A stretch of DNA of 64,000 bases from DATLMR01 sp964615905 (GCA_964615905.1 CAZTUB010000006.1:186001-250000), one strand, 5' to 3'; positions 1 through 7,594 are shown, counted from the stretch's first letter. Notes: generated by a model from the sequence alone, not told the origin. Translations and numbers: made by a program.

Positions 1-25
1 CGTCGCCAGGGTCAGGTCGCCCTCA

Positions 26-574
26 TCAGGCCGGCCGCGCGAGGTACTCACGAGAACCTATTTCACGCGCGGCGTCTTCGATCAGCTTCCTCATCCCCCT
101 GATCACGAGTGACGCCTCTATCTCCGTCAGCGCGTACCTGTGTCCGACGCCCGCCGTGCCCCGCAGGTATATGCGCAACGCGCTGTGGTCGGGCCAGACT
201 CCGAGCCTGATAAGGTCCTGCATGAGACTGTCAATCTCGGTGAACTGCTCCTGCGTCAGCTTATCGCCTGTGAGGTCGAGCACCGCCCTCGGCCCCGTCG
301 CGCTGTCGTCGTCGCTGAATGGGTACTGCTCCATTTCCGAATCGACCTCCTCGTCCATTTCGAGAAACTGGCCGCAAAACAGGTGCTCCGTGTACCACTC
401 CTGCAGCTTCATAACCCTCAACATCCAGAGCACCGCGCGCCGCGTGCGAAATCCCTCGCCGGGTATCCCTTGACTCCTAGCTGCAACGCGTAAGCTCGTG
501 GCCGCGTCCGCGAAGCAGTAAGGCGAACGGTAGGCTTTGTACTCTGCGCCGCAAGCGCAGGACTCCTTGTCCAC
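26..574 (-). CDS. Hypothetical protein with Cys-pair start; 3' part of interrupted zinc-ribbon gene
   Basis: The frame encodes 182 residues from a GTG at 574. I recognise no family. It opens with a CxC pair (CACG) and continues as a mixed acidic/basic protein with a very acidic stretch around residues 73-92. The same frame stays open upstream of the GTG as far as a TAA at 662-664 and carries another CRSC pair there, so this ORF is probably the surviving 3' portion of a longer zinc-ribbon gene (see 662-712). It is the last gene of the leftward set in element 1. Translation from GTG 574 is possible but no good ribosome-binding site stands out. Confidence 0.5.
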   Translation of the reverse strand: MDKESCACGAEYKAYRSPYCFADAATSLRVAARSQGIPGEGFRTRRAVLWMLRVMKLQEWYTEHLFCGQFLEMDEEVDSEMEQYPFSDDDSATGPRAVLDLTGDKLTQEQFTEIDSLMQDLIRLGVWPDHSALRIYLRGTAGVGHRYALTEIEASLVIRGMRKLIEDAAREIGSREYLARPA

Positions 575-646
575 CCACGGCCCCGGCGCGAGCGGCTCCG
601 CGATCCACGCGTTGACCCCGCCGCCCCGCTTCCAGTTGCAGGACCT

Positions 647-679
647 GCATCGGGAATCGCGTTACGCGATTCCCGATGC
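647..679. repeat. Perfect 15-bp inverted repeat with 3-nt spacer
   Basis: The arms are 647-661 (GCATCGGGAATCGCG) and 665-679, which is its exact reverse complement. The spacer TTA (TAA on the minus strand) is the in-frame stop that interrupts the zinc-ribbon gene. Such perfect near-palindromes can arise by template switching during replication. It could also act as a hairpin in the leftward transcript. Confidence 0.85.
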
Positions 680-712
680 TCCGCATTTCTTGCAGCTCTT
701 CTTTACCGCCAT
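662..712 (-). pseudogene. 5' fragment of zinc-ribbon gene, ends at in-frame TAA
   Basis: From ATG 712 the minus strand encodes 16 residues, MAVKKSCKKCGASGIA, followed by TAA at 664-662. Beyond the stop, in the same frame, RDSRCRSCNW follows and then runs without another stop into the 182-residue ORF ending at 26. CxxC before the stop and CxxC after it together make a typical zinc ribbon, so the ancestral product probably had about 229 residues. Either the gene is broken, or the stop is read through, or the two parts are made separately. The stop is exactly the spacer of the inverted repeat at 647-679. Confidence 0.6.
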
Positions 713-772
713 TTTTCAACAGACACTCCCTACGCCAAAGGCTCCCGATTCCGGCAATCTTTAGCTGGACGC

Positions 773-1051
773 CTAGTCCATGACGTCGCGCGCTTCTTCG
801 GCAAAATGATCGAACTCTCTCACGGCCCCGATCCCCTTCTCGCCCGGGGGAATAGCGACCGCGTTGTGCTCTTCGTGAACTACCTCGGTCCCGGACGGGG
901 TGCGCATAAACAGGCTGTCGCCATCGATGAACAGCCCCACGTCTTCGGCGACGGCACGGTGCGCGTGCCCTGTGTGCTCGCCTTCGCGCAGGACTTTGTG
1001 CGCAAGTTTCTTCGCTCTCTTCGGGATGAACGATCTCTTTCTTCTGGACAT
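773..1051 (-). CDS. Small hypothetical protein of mobile element
   Basis: This encodes 92 residues: a very basic N-terminus (MSRRKRSFIPKRAKKLAHK), then a His-rich stretch (HTGHAHRA) and an acidic C-terminal half. A strong ribosome-binding site, AAGGAGAT, sits four bases before the ATG, which supports the start and the reality of the gene. It lies between the DUF6745-like gene (13 bases away) and the broken zinc-ribbon gene on the same strand. I do not recognise the family and see no catalytic motif. Confidence 0.6.
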   Translation of the reverse strand: MSRRKRSFIPKRAKKLAHKVLREGEHTGHAHRAVAEDVGLFIDGDSLFMRTPSGTEVVHEEHNAVAIPPGEKGIGAVREFDHFAEEARDVMD

Positions 1052-1064
1052 TTCGATCTCCTTG

Positions 1065-2192
1065 TTAAGTAAGTATGGATGGGTAAGGCTTCAGAGCCTC
1101 TGCCCCTAACGGCCATATACAAACATCGCCCTGTTGGTGCCACTCCTCGCCCTGTTCGCTCACAGCGATGTCGCGCATCTCGTCAGGCTTGCGCCAGTGG
1201 AGCGCTTCGGCAACCGTACGGCACTCCGGCCCCACGCCCTCTACGTGAAAGACTCCGATGCTTGGGTTGTGCATCTTGAGGTAGGGGCGACTCCGTCCGT
1301 CGCCTAAGTCAAGCATGAGCAATTCGTATTCGCCCTGCCTGTCGATACACCGAGCGTTTAGCCCCTCGCAGACACGCTCAATGCCGATCTTGCGAACGAT
1401 TTCACGCCTCACTTCGGCGTTACGCTCTTTGAGAATGATCGCAGGGTCGAGCTCGGCGGCCGGGGTCTCAACGATGTCAGCGCTCACACGAACGCCGTTC
1501 AAAAAGTAATACCTGGTCCCGTTTGGCCACCAAACCGCAGGGCCCTCTTCGCAATGCAACTGCTCGCCTTTGACCTGAATGGCCGGGCGGGGGACGGCGA
1601 TCACTTCATCGCGCATGACCCAGAAGAGCCAGAGACCGGCTTCATAAGCATCGACGAAGGGTAGCCAAATTCCCGCATAGCGACGGATGGGTTCAATGTC
1701 TCCTCCGACTGCTTCTAGACCTGCTACCTCCGCGGCGGCCCTCGCGGCGGCCCAAGCGGCGGCCCAAGCGGCGTCCCTCGCGGCGTCCCTCGCGGCGTCC
1801 CTCGCGGCGTCCCTCGCGGCGGCCCAAGCGGCGTCCCTCGCGGCGTCCCAAGCGGCGGCCCAAGCGGCGGCCCTCGCGGCGTCCCTCGCGGCGTCCCTCG
1901 CGGCGGCCCTCGCGGCGTCCCTCGCGGCGGCCCAAGCGGCGTCCCAAGCGGCGTCCCTCGCGGCGGCCCTCGCGGCGTCCCTCGCGGCGGCCCAAGCGGC
2001 GTCCCAAGCGGCGGCCCAAGCGGCCGAATATCCTGCTTCAGCATCGTCTACCCACCTGATAGGTTTCGGCTCCAATCCCAGCGCCTCGAAATGTCTCTTT
2101 ATTGCGCTTTCAACCCGGTCCCGATCTATATCAGGTTTCGCGACATTTACATTTGCCAGCCGCGTAATAATCGAAATCGATTCTTTCATCAA
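1065..2192 (-). CDS. DUF6745-like protein with long Ala-rich tetrapeptide repeat
   Basis: Read from ATG 2192 (GAGGGG just upstream) this gives 375 residues. A longer frame reaches 2318, but its extra N-terminus looks like non-coding sequence. Residues about 1-50 are globular, about 55-155 are an almost pure repeat of Ala-Ala-(Arg/Trp)-(Asp/Ala), and the C-terminal 200 resemble DUF6745: LHCEEGPAVWWPNG, then NGVRV, then an ILKERNAEVRR segment and a late AEALHWR. Function of DUF6745 is unknown. The repeat probably forms one long helix with Trp and charged faces. It lies downstream of a palindromic site (2208-2224) that resembles the switch operator of this element, so it may be co-regulated with the switch. 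Confidence 0.75.
   Translation of the reverse strand: MMKESISIITRLANVNVAKPDIDRDRVESAIKRHFEALGLEPKPIRWVDDAEAGYSAAWAAAWDAAWAAARDAARAAARDAAWDAAWAAARDAARAAARDAARDAARAAAWAAAWDAARDAAWAAARDAARDAARDAARDAAWAAAWAAARAAAEVAGLEAVGGDIEPIRRYAGIWLPFVDAYEAGLWLFWVMRDEVIAVPRPAIQVKGEQLHCEEGPAVWWPNGTRYYFLNGVRVSADIVETPAAELDPAIILKERNAEVRREIVRKIGIERVCEGLNARCIDRQGEYELLMLDLGDGRSRPYLKMHNPSIGVFHVEGVGPECRTVAEALHWRKPDEMRDIAVSEQGEEWHQQGDVCIWPLGAEALKPYPSILT
1732..2022. repeat. Degenerate 12-bp tandem repeat inside the DUF6745-like gene
   Basis: About 24 units built from two alternating 12-mers, GCGGCGTCCCTC-like and GCGGCGGCCCAA-like, fill this stretch. Because 12 is a multiple of 3, gain or loss of units keeps the reading frame and changes only the length of the Ala-rich helix. 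The low complexity also leaves several other frames open here on both strands; I treat those as artefacts. Confidence 0.9.
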
Positions 2193-2207
2193 CCCCTCAC
2201 TTTCCAT

Positions 2208-2224
2208 CTGTAAACCGTTTACAG
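2208..2224. promoter_or_regulatory. Palindromic operator candidate
   Basis: CTGTAAACCGTTTACAG is a perfect palindrome around one central base, 16 bases before the start codon of the DUF6745-like gene. It shares the form CTGTRAA-N3/4-TTYACAG with the operator between the Cro-like and CI-like genes (3935-3954). Binding by one of those regulators is an inference. Confidence 0.55.
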
Positions 2225-2435
2225 ATACAGACCACCGCCGGGGGTGGAGGTTTACCAGTCGCGTGTGCGGCCCTCCGCACACGAACGTCTCAGCTATTGC
2301 ACCCCCGGCAGAACTCAAACAGGTCGAACCACAGCCCGGCTATAACCCCGTGTCAAAGCCGCTCTCCAGCGCTCGGAAGACAAGTCTTCAGCTGTGCTTT
2401 TTTCATGGCTGCCGACCTGGTAGTGTCAAGAACTC

Positions 2436-2858
2436 TTAACCCGCGCGCTCCAATGGCGCATCCTGTCGCCTAATGTCGAACTGGAAATGGCACGCCTCCT
2501 GTACATTGAGGGCGGTGTCGATCAAATGATTAAGACCGAAGACCGTCTCGAAAGTGCGCGCCTCGCAGAAGGCCTTGATCCGGGGGAGGAAACCCGGCTG
2601 CAGCCAGGCGAGTTGTGGGAGCTTGTCTTTCTCGCGGCGCTCAGCCTCGATCCCCTTGCGCGCGAGTTGCCAGAGATGCTCCTCGTATGTCCCGACGCCC
2701 CTCGCCTCAATGATCCTCGCGATCTCGGTCTTAATGTCCATCGGAATCCATTTGGCCCGGCCGTCAACCCAGACCTTGCCTTTCACCTTCGTGTCGCCCG
2801 GGTGGACTCTCGGTCCTCTCGCGGCGACGTCTGCAGCAGTCTTCTTTCCGGCTTTCAT
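2436..2858 (-). CDS. Hypothetical protein of element 1 (140 aa)
   Basis: The start at ATG 2858 is chosen because AAGGAGAT lies eight bases upstream; the frame is open further up to 2981 but without a comparable site. The product begins with a Lys-rich segment (MKAGKKTAAD), has a central part reading VWVDGRAKWIPMDIKTEIARII, and is otherwise helical and charged. I do not recognise it. It is the fourth gene of a leftward series starting with the Cro-like gene at 3920, which suggests an early-operon role. A TTGACA motif lies beyond its stop at about 2432, too weakly supported to call a promoter. Confidence 0.6.
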   Translation of the reverse strand: MKAGKKTAADVAARGPRVHPGDTKVKGKVWVDGRAKWIPMDIKTEIARIIEARGVGTYEEHLWQLARKGIEAERREKDKLPQLAWLQPGFLPRIKAFCEARTFETVFGLNHLIDTALNVQEACHFQFDIRRQDAPLERAG

Positions 2859-2984
2859 ACCCCATCTCCTTTTACCGGTCCTGGTTCCCATCTCCGGGGG
2901 AGCGTCTGGCAGGACGCTTTCCTTACGGGGCCGGCAGGGGAGATGGGATATGCCTGCCGGCCAGTATCGGGCGTGGGTCATCCT

Positions 2985-3350
2985 TCACCCGTTTGCACGG
3001 ATCGCGAAGACGTTGGCCCTGGCAAGGCATTCGCCGTCGCACGCACGGTCCTTTTCGATCTCGATATGCCTGAGGACCTGACGGCGGTCGTAGAAGACCA
3101 GCCGCCCCCGGTTGTGTTTCAGATGCTGGGTGTTGGCCGCCCCGCCGTAAAGCGACTTCGGCTTCAGGCCGAGCAGGCTTGCGGCCTCAACGACCCCGAT
3201 ATGGTCCGTGGATTCGGCGCGCTCGTCCGCAGCAGGCTTGATGTCAGCCTGCGCTCCGCCGGAGAGCAAGGCTTCCTTAACCCTGGCAATATTCTGTTCA
3301 GCCTGCTCGATGAGATAGATGAGCAGATCTTGTTCATGCTGCCGCGACAT
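2985..3350 (-). CDS. HTH DNA-binding protein, excisionase/MerR-like
   Basis: From ATG 3350 this gives 121 residues. The N-terminal 45 residues are a helical segment (QHEQDLLIYLIEQAEQNI), and residues about 55-105 look like a MerR/excisionase-type winged helix: IGVVEAASLLGLKPKSLY, followed by a wing ending LVFYDRRQVLRHIE. The longer frame to 3617 is rejected because its N-terminus is a shadow of the overlapping gene. The 17-base overlap with the gene at 3334-3693 fits a translationally coupled early operon. It could be the recombination directionality factor of element 1 or a transcription factor. Confidence 0.6.
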   Translation of the reverse strand: MSRQHEQDLLIYLIEQAEQNIARVKEALLSGGAQADIKPAADERAESTDHIGVVEAASLLGLKPKSLYGGAANTQHLKHNRGRLVFYDRRQVLRHIEIEKDRACDGECLARANVFAIRANG

Positions 3351-3693
3351 CTCTGGCCTCACTTTCAGCGAGCATCCGCGCGAGGAAGAATCGGATCGCA
3401 AGCATTTCGACACGCGAAAGCACCGTGTTGCGTGCGCCTGGGACCAGGCCGATCCCGAAGAGTACGACGCGCGGGCTGTAACCGTATCGGCACAGCGCTG
3501 GCACCGGATCTTCAGGCGTGTAGTCGGAATAGATATAGAAGTGCGACAAGCTGCAGGGATCGGCAATGGCGCGCGCGAGCACTGCCCTCGATATGGCGTC
3601 GCGGCGGTGATCCCCACGGACCTCTAGCAAGGACGCGGCTATCGATGCGAAGTCTCGGCCGGGCCGAACGACCGATGCTTCGTGTATCGTCAT
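3334..3693 (-). CDS. Hypothetical protein of element 1 early operon (119 aa)
   Basis: Start ATG 3693 overlaps the stop of the upstream Cro-like gene in an ATGA arrangement, strong support for translational coupling. The 119-residue product has no family I recognise. It is Ala/Arg-rich at both ends with a central segment containing DPCSLSHFYIYSDYTPEDP, and no transmembrane or zinc motif. Its position directly after the Cro-like gene suggests a role in the lytic or excision programme of the element, but that is inferred from context only. Confidence 0.6.
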   Translation of the reverse strand: MTIHEASVVRPGRDFASIAASLLEVRGDHRRDAISRAVLARAIADPCSLSHFYIYSDYTPEDPVPALCRYGYSPRVVLFGIGLVPGARNTVLSRVEMLAIRFFLARMLAESEARDVAAA

Positions 3694-3920
3694 GCGGTTT
3701 TCATCCTCCTGTAAGCGACGACGGCGTCGAACTCGTCGTTAAAGACTTCTGCCACCGGCGCCCCCACGGCCGCCGCAATGGCCGCCCGGACTTCGGGGTT
3801 GTCCCGCTCGCCGCTGATGACCATGGAGACCAGCGATTCCGACCAGTCGTGCTCGTCGGCTATGGTGGATTGCTTGACCCGGCGTATGCCAAGTAGCGCT
3901 TTGATCGTGTCTGGTGTCAT
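3690..3920 (-). CDS. Cro-like HTH regulator
   Basis: A 76-residue protein with a helix-turn-helix over residues about 10-55 (RRVKQSTIADEHDWSESLVS then VISGERDNPEVRAAIA), typical of small XRE/Ner-type phage regulators. It is transcribed leftward, opposite to the CI-like gene at 3967, and heads an operon of at least three overlapping genes. Its probable promoter, TTGACT-N17-TACAAT, lies at 3987-3959 and overlaps the start of the CI-like gene. The single operator at 3935-3954 covers its predicted transcription start. By analogy with lambdoid switches it should oppose the CI-like repressor. Confidence 0.75.
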   Translation of the reverse strand: MTPDTIKALLGIRRVKQSTIADEHDWSESLVSMVISGERDNPEVRAAIAAAVGAPVAEVFNDEFDAVVAYRRMKTA

Positions 3921-3987
3921 GCTATACTCGCCGTCCTGTGAACTTCTTCACAGGGGCGATTGTAAGGTGACTCCTGACTTAAGTCAA
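3901..3987. promoter_or_regulatory. Face-to-face promoters and shared operator of the genetic switch
   Basis: Rightward promoter: TTGATC 3901-3906, 16-bp spacer, TATACT 3923-3928. Leftward promoter on the minus strand: TTGACT 3987-3982, 17-bp spacer, TACAAT 3964-3959. Between the two -10 boxes lies CCTGTGAACTTCTTCACAGG (3935-3954), a perfect 8-bp inverted repeat with spacer CTTC, covering both predicted start sites. The transcripts would overlap head-on by a few tens of bases, so one bound dimer could block both promoters, and transcriptional interference may contribute to the switch. Confidence 0.65.
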
Positions 3988-4578
3988 GCGAAAAGTAAGC
4001 CATTGGCTAACAAATTATCCAAACAAGAGAAGCAGGCCGTTTACGGAAGGGTCTGCATTGCCTTCGGGACCGAAAACGCTGCGGAAATCGCGCGAAGGCT
4101 AAATATGCAGAGGCAATCAGTTTACCCGTGGCGTGATGGCGTATCCCTCCCGGACTTAGAGCGATTGCTACAGATAAGTAAACTGACGGGGCACTCCGTC
4201 GACTGGCTGCTCAAGGGCGGCGAAGGGGATGAAGGCCCCGAGGGGGCTGACAGTAAGGTAACTCCTGACACGCCCGTCAGCAGGCCTCTGAGGGGAGGCA
4301 GCCTCGGACTACTGACTGAGATCGTCGAGAAGATCGAGGAATTGAGCCCCGGTGAGCGCGAGCAGCTCAACCCAGTCCTCGAAATAGTGTCGAGGGAAAT
4401 TGATCATGTTAAGCGAGACCCTGAAAAAGTCGCGAGGCCCCTCGTGGCCGCTTCGACCGGCGGCCGTAAGAAACAAACGAGGAAAGAGAAGAGAGATCTA
4501 AAGAACGACACCCGCGACGCGCAGCGCGACGTCGAAGAGATCGAGCAGGATGAGGATGCCAGGAAGCTTAGAAGGTAA
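3967..4578 (+). CDS. CI-like phage repressor
   Basis: Translation probably starts at GTG 3967, with AGGGG ten bases upstream, giving 203 residues; upstream ATGs lie inside the divergent gene. Residues about 20-75 match the CI-repressor helix-turn-helix: AEIARRLNMQRQSVYPWRDG, then DLERLLQISKLTGHSVDWLLKG. There is no LexA-type peptidase domain. The C-terminal 60 residues are highly charged (KKQTRKEKRDLKND). The stop overlaps the metalloprotease gene by 29 bases, the same pairing as ImmR-ImmA of ICEBs1, where the protease cleaves the repressor. A 16-base sequence at its start (TAAGGTGACTCCTGAC) recurs with one change at about 4255. Confidence 0.75.
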   Translation: MTPDLSQAKSKPLANKLSKQEKQAVYGRVCIAFGTENAAEIARRLNMQRQSVYPWRDGVSLPDLERLLQISKLTGHSVDWLLKGGEGDEGPEGADSKVTPDTPVSRPLRGGSLGLLTEIVEKIEELSPGEREQLNPVLEIVSREIDHVKRDPEKVARPLVAASTGGRKKQTRKEKRDLKNDTRDAQRDVEEIEQDEDARKLRR

Positions 4579-5017
4579 TCACCACCAGCTGGTTTCACGC
4601 ATGCGGACGGTGGTCCCGGCGCTCAACCGGTTTCGCATGACGCTGAAGGACTGGGTCGAGCTCTGTGAGGCCTATGGCATACAGGTCCACCAGCGGCCGC
4701 GGCGACTCGTGCACGGTCAATGCCTGAGGACCGCGCGCAGGTCCTATATCTTCATCAACGAGAGACTGAATCTTTCGGACAAGATCATAGCCGTCGGTCA
4801 CGAATTCACCCATCTCGAGCTGCACGAGCCCCAGGTGTTATGTATGAGCACGGGGGATCTCTGGAACAGGAGTAAGTACGAGTTCCAGTGTGACGTCGTG
4901 GGTGTCCTTTCGCTGATGCCGACTCCGGAGATAGCAGGGCTCACAATCGATGACCTGATGCGTTGTTTCGGCGTCCGCAGGGAAGTCGCGGAATTCAGGG
5001 CTTCGCTCTTTATCTGA
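4550..5017 (+). CDS. immA: ImmA/IrrE-family metallopeptidase
   Basis: A 155-residue protein with the zinc-metallopeptidase motif HExxH (GHEFTHLELHEP, residues about 83-94) and a downstream YEFQCDVVGV segment, as in ImmA/IrrE proteins, where Glu/Asp in that helix is the third zinc ligand. In ICEBs1 and phage phi105 ImmA cleaves the ImmR repressor after DNA damage or quorum signals. Here the gene overlaps the CI-like repressor gene, so cleavage of that repressor to induce element 1 is the natural inference. The start is ATG 4550; ATG 4556 is possible. Confidence 0.8.
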   Translation: MRMPGSLEGNHHQLVSRMRTVVPALNRFRMTLKDWVELCEAYGIQVHQRPRRLVHGQCLRTARRSYIFINERLNLSDKIIAVGHEFTHLELHEPQVLCMSTGDLWNRSKYEFQCDVVGVLSLMPTPEIAGLTIDDLMRCFGVRREVAEFRASLFI

Positions 5018-5046
5018 CTGGCCCTTCGTCCAGGGGGTTCAATTGC

Positions 5047-6219
5047 ATGGATCTCACGCCCGAACAAAGAGAGCGGATTTACAGAGAGGAGAAACAGCGG
5101 CTGGAATCGGTGGCCGCCGACCGGGCTCCGGCCGCCGGCCAGGGTGCGAGCCTTTTGCACAGACCGGTGCCTCGCTTCGCGCTCGTCTTGGTGGTGCTCG
5201 TCGGCTTGCTACTCGTCGCCGTTCTCTGGGCTATGCGAGAAGGAGTCGAAGAGGCGCAAAAAGGCCAGGCTGAATCGGCGAAGTCCGACGAGGCAGCGCT
5301 CAGTAAACTGTACGCCGCGCCCGCAGACCCGATGAGTGAGCAGCTGCAGAAGATCAGCACAGACGGGGGGCGATCTCCCGATGCGATCTTCGCTAACGTC
5401 CAGGCCGTCGACGAGGAACTGACGTACGCGCAGCTCAAGAAGAGCCCGGAGAAGTATGCGGGCCGGGCCTGGGGATTTGAAGGCAAGATCCTACAAATAG
5501 GCGAGACGGGTGACAAGACCTGGGCACGGGTAGGGCTCGACTCCTGGGGGAATGATGTCGTGTGGGTTGAAGGCGATTTTACTACGGAGTTTGTCGACGG
5601 CCAGCGGGTCGCGTTACTCGGGTACCTTGCCGGCACGCACAGCTACAAGTCGCAGGCGGGTTGGGACATCCGTATACCGGCGCTGGCCGCCCGCATAATG
5701 CTCACGCCGAGAGCAGCTGACAGGCTCCTGGTCGACGTCAGGATAGCAAACAAGGCGTACGCAGGCTATGAGCGGGAGCGCGCCGCTTCGCTCGCGAAAA
5801 TTGAAGCCGCGATCACCCGTCTCGACGCGAGTGACGGGCGTGAGGACGCAGCTCCCAATGACGATTACGCGGGCCGAGTACAGGCGAATCTCCGGGCCCT
5901 CGGCGGCGTCACCCAGGAACTCGCCGATGCGATGAATGAAGTCAAAGCCAGCCCTGAGCTCAGGAACGACAGGGCCTGGCGAGAAAAGTTTATACAGGCT
6001 CTCGCCAAGATCACGGCGTTGAGCTCGGACGTGCTTCGAATTAAGCCGGCAGCCGCCTTTGTAAAGACACACAGGGCGATCCTCCTCGGCTATAAGCATG
6101 CGTTGATCGGCGGTGGGCTATATCAGAAGGGAGCGATCATAGGTGATAGTACGCTTCTGGAGGAAGCAGCCGGGGAGTTCAATAAGGCGACGGAATATAT
6201 CTCCGGCGTAGGGCAGTGA
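5047..6219 (+). CDS. Membrane-anchored protein with OB-like extracytoplasmic domain
   Basis: From ATG 5047 this is 390 residues; the frame extends upstream but that part overlaps the protease gene. A charged N-terminus (MDLTPEQRERIYREEKQRLE) precedes one transmembrane helix at about residues 44-65 (FALVLVVLVGLLLVAVLWAM). Residues about 130-220 contain LKKSPEKYAGRAWGFEGKIL and following strands that look like an OB/tRNA-anti-like fold found in exported hypothetical proteins. The rest is helical. It sits between the repressor/protease pair and the integrase. A superinfection-exclusion or host-modifying role is possible but not shown. Confidence 0.6.
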   Translation: MDLTPEQRERIYREEKQRLESVAADRAPAAGQGASLLHRPVPRFALVLVVLVGLLLVAVLWAMREGVEEAQKGQAESAKSDEAALSKLYAAPADPMSEQLQKISTDGGRSPDAIFANVQAVDEELTYAQLKKSPEKYAGRAWGFEGKILQIGETGDKTWARVGLDSWGNDVVWVEGDFTTEFVDGQRVALLGYLAGTHSYKSQAGWDIRIPALAARIMLTPRAADRLLVDVRIANKAYAGYERERAASLAKIEAAITRLDASDGREDAAPNDDYAGRVQANLRALGGVTQELADAMNEVKASPELRNDRAWREKFIQALAKITALSSDVLRIKPAAAFVKTHRAILLGYKHALIGGGLYQKGAIIGDSTLLEEAAGEFNKATEYISGVGQ

Positions 6220-6265
6220 TTTAGCGTGGGCGCGGGTAAGCTTGAAATCGGGGTGGTGACCTGGA

Positions 6266-7540
6266 TTGAAGGGAACGATCAAAAAGAAGAAGAATAAGGA
6301 CGGTTCGACTAGCCACTATATTCGTGTCGATCTCGGCGTGAGTCCGACGGGCGAACGGATTCGCCACTGTGAAACAGTCAGGGGGAAAAGCTCCGACGCA
6401 CAGGCGAGGCTCACCGAGCTCCTGCACAAGCACAATCTCGGTGACCTCACGCTCCCTTCAAAGCAGACCCTGAAACAGTACCTCGAAAGCTGGGTCGGGG
6501 GTTCGCTCGAGGGGACGGTCTCCCCGCGCACTTATTCAGACTACAAGGAGATCCTCGCGAGATACGTATACGAGAGCATAGGCCATGTGAAGCTCACCGC
6601 GCTCCAACCGCTGTCTCTCGAATCGCTCTATAAGGAAATGCGGCACCGGGGCCTGTCGGCTCGCACGATCAGGTACGTTAATATTGTTCTGTCGCGGGCG
6701 CTCGAACGAGCGACGAGACAGGGGCTCGTGAGCCGCAACGTAGCCAAGCTCGTAGACCTCCCGAAGATTAAGCGGAAGAAGAAGGTCAGGTCATTCGACT
6801 TCACCCAAGCCGAGGCCTTTCTCACCGCCGCGGCCGCCGACCGTTTCTTCGCGCTGTGGGTACTGGCGCTCGACTCCGGGATGCGGCCCGAAGAGTATCT
6901 CGCGCTGCAATGGAGTGATATAGATTTCGGGTCGCTGACGATCCACGTCCAGCGCGTGGTGTGCGTAAACCGCAAGGGCGGCGGGTACTATTTCGACGAG
7001 GAAATGAAGACGTCGGAAAGCGACCGCGTCATCGAGATCGCGCCCTTCACGGCCGAGCTCCTCGAACGACACGCGCAGACCCAGGCGGAGGACCGCGCGC
7101 GCGCTGGCAAACGGTGGAAGGACCTGGGGCTCGTCTTCACAAATTACGCGGGCGGCCCGCTGCTGTTGTCGAATCTACACCGCAGGCATTTCAAGCCGAT
7201 ACTCGAGCGGGCCAGGCTATCGAGCGAATGGCGGGTATATGATCTCAGGCATTCATGTGCTACGCTGCTCGGCGCCATGGGCGTGAGGACGAAAGTCATC
7301 CAGGACCGGCTCGGGCACTCCTCGAGCAAGACGACGCTTGACCTCTACTCGCATGTATTGCCGAGCGAACAAGGCGTTGCGAGCGGCAATCTCCAGCGCA
7401 GAATCTTCGAGCCCCTTGCGACAGCGCCGGCTGCGGAAAACAGTGAGAACGGCGACCGTCGGTATCCCGGAATTCTCCCCGAATCGAGAGAACTGGTTGA
7501 AACTGACAGACTCGGCGGAAAGGCGAACGCCGGGAGTTGA
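6266..7540 (+). CDS. int: Tyrosine recombinase/integrase of element 1
   Basis: A 424-residue phage-type integrase. The N-terminal arm domain is Lys-rich (MKGTIKKKKNKDGSTSHY), a SAM-like core-binding domain follows at about 65-160, and the catalytic domain carries the expected residues: Arg in SGMRPEEY, Lys in MKTSES, HxxR in DLRHSCATLL, His in RLGHSS and the nucleophile Tyr in DLYSHV. The start is a TTG at 6266 preceded by GGTGGTGA. The attachment site at 7595-7640 lies 55 bases downstream. The catalytic half is similar to the integrase of element 2 (shared GLSARTIRY and PEEYL segments), consistent with both using the same tRNA. Confidence 0.92.
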   Translation: MKGTIKKKKNKDGSTSHYIRVDLGVSPTGERIRHCETVRGKSSDAQARLTELLHKHNLGDLTLPSKQTLKQYLESWVGGSLEGTVSPRTYSDYKEILARYVYESIGHVKLTALQPLSLESLYKEMRHRGLSARTIRYVNIVLSRALERATRQGLVSRNVAKLVDLPKIKRKKKVRSFDFTQAEAFLTAAAADRFFALWVLALDSGMRPEEYLALQWSDIDFGSLTIHVQRVVCVNRKGGGYYFDEEMKTSESDRVIEIAPFTAELLERHAQTQAEDRARAGKRWKDLGLVFTNYAGGPLLLSNLHRRHFKPILERARLSSEWRVYDLRHSCATLLGAMGVRTKVIQDRLGHSSSKTTLDLYSHVLPSEQGVASGNLQRRIFEPLATAPAAENSENGDRRYPGILPESRELVETDRLGGKANAGS

Positions 7541-7594
7541 GAAAAAACGGAAGCGAAGGGAAGACAATGGAGTTGAAAGATGGAATGTGAGCGT

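Noticed and set aside
1687..2439. Long open frames in other phases over the Ala-rich repeat (plus strand 250 codons; minus strand 106 and 108 codons)
   Set aside because: The 12-bp repeat lacks stops in several phases; only the DUF6745-like frame continues into recognisable protein on both sides.
2487..3896. 469-codon plus-strand frame
   Set aside because: It runs antisense to five coupled small genes with good ribosome-binding sites, and its product has no protein-like features.
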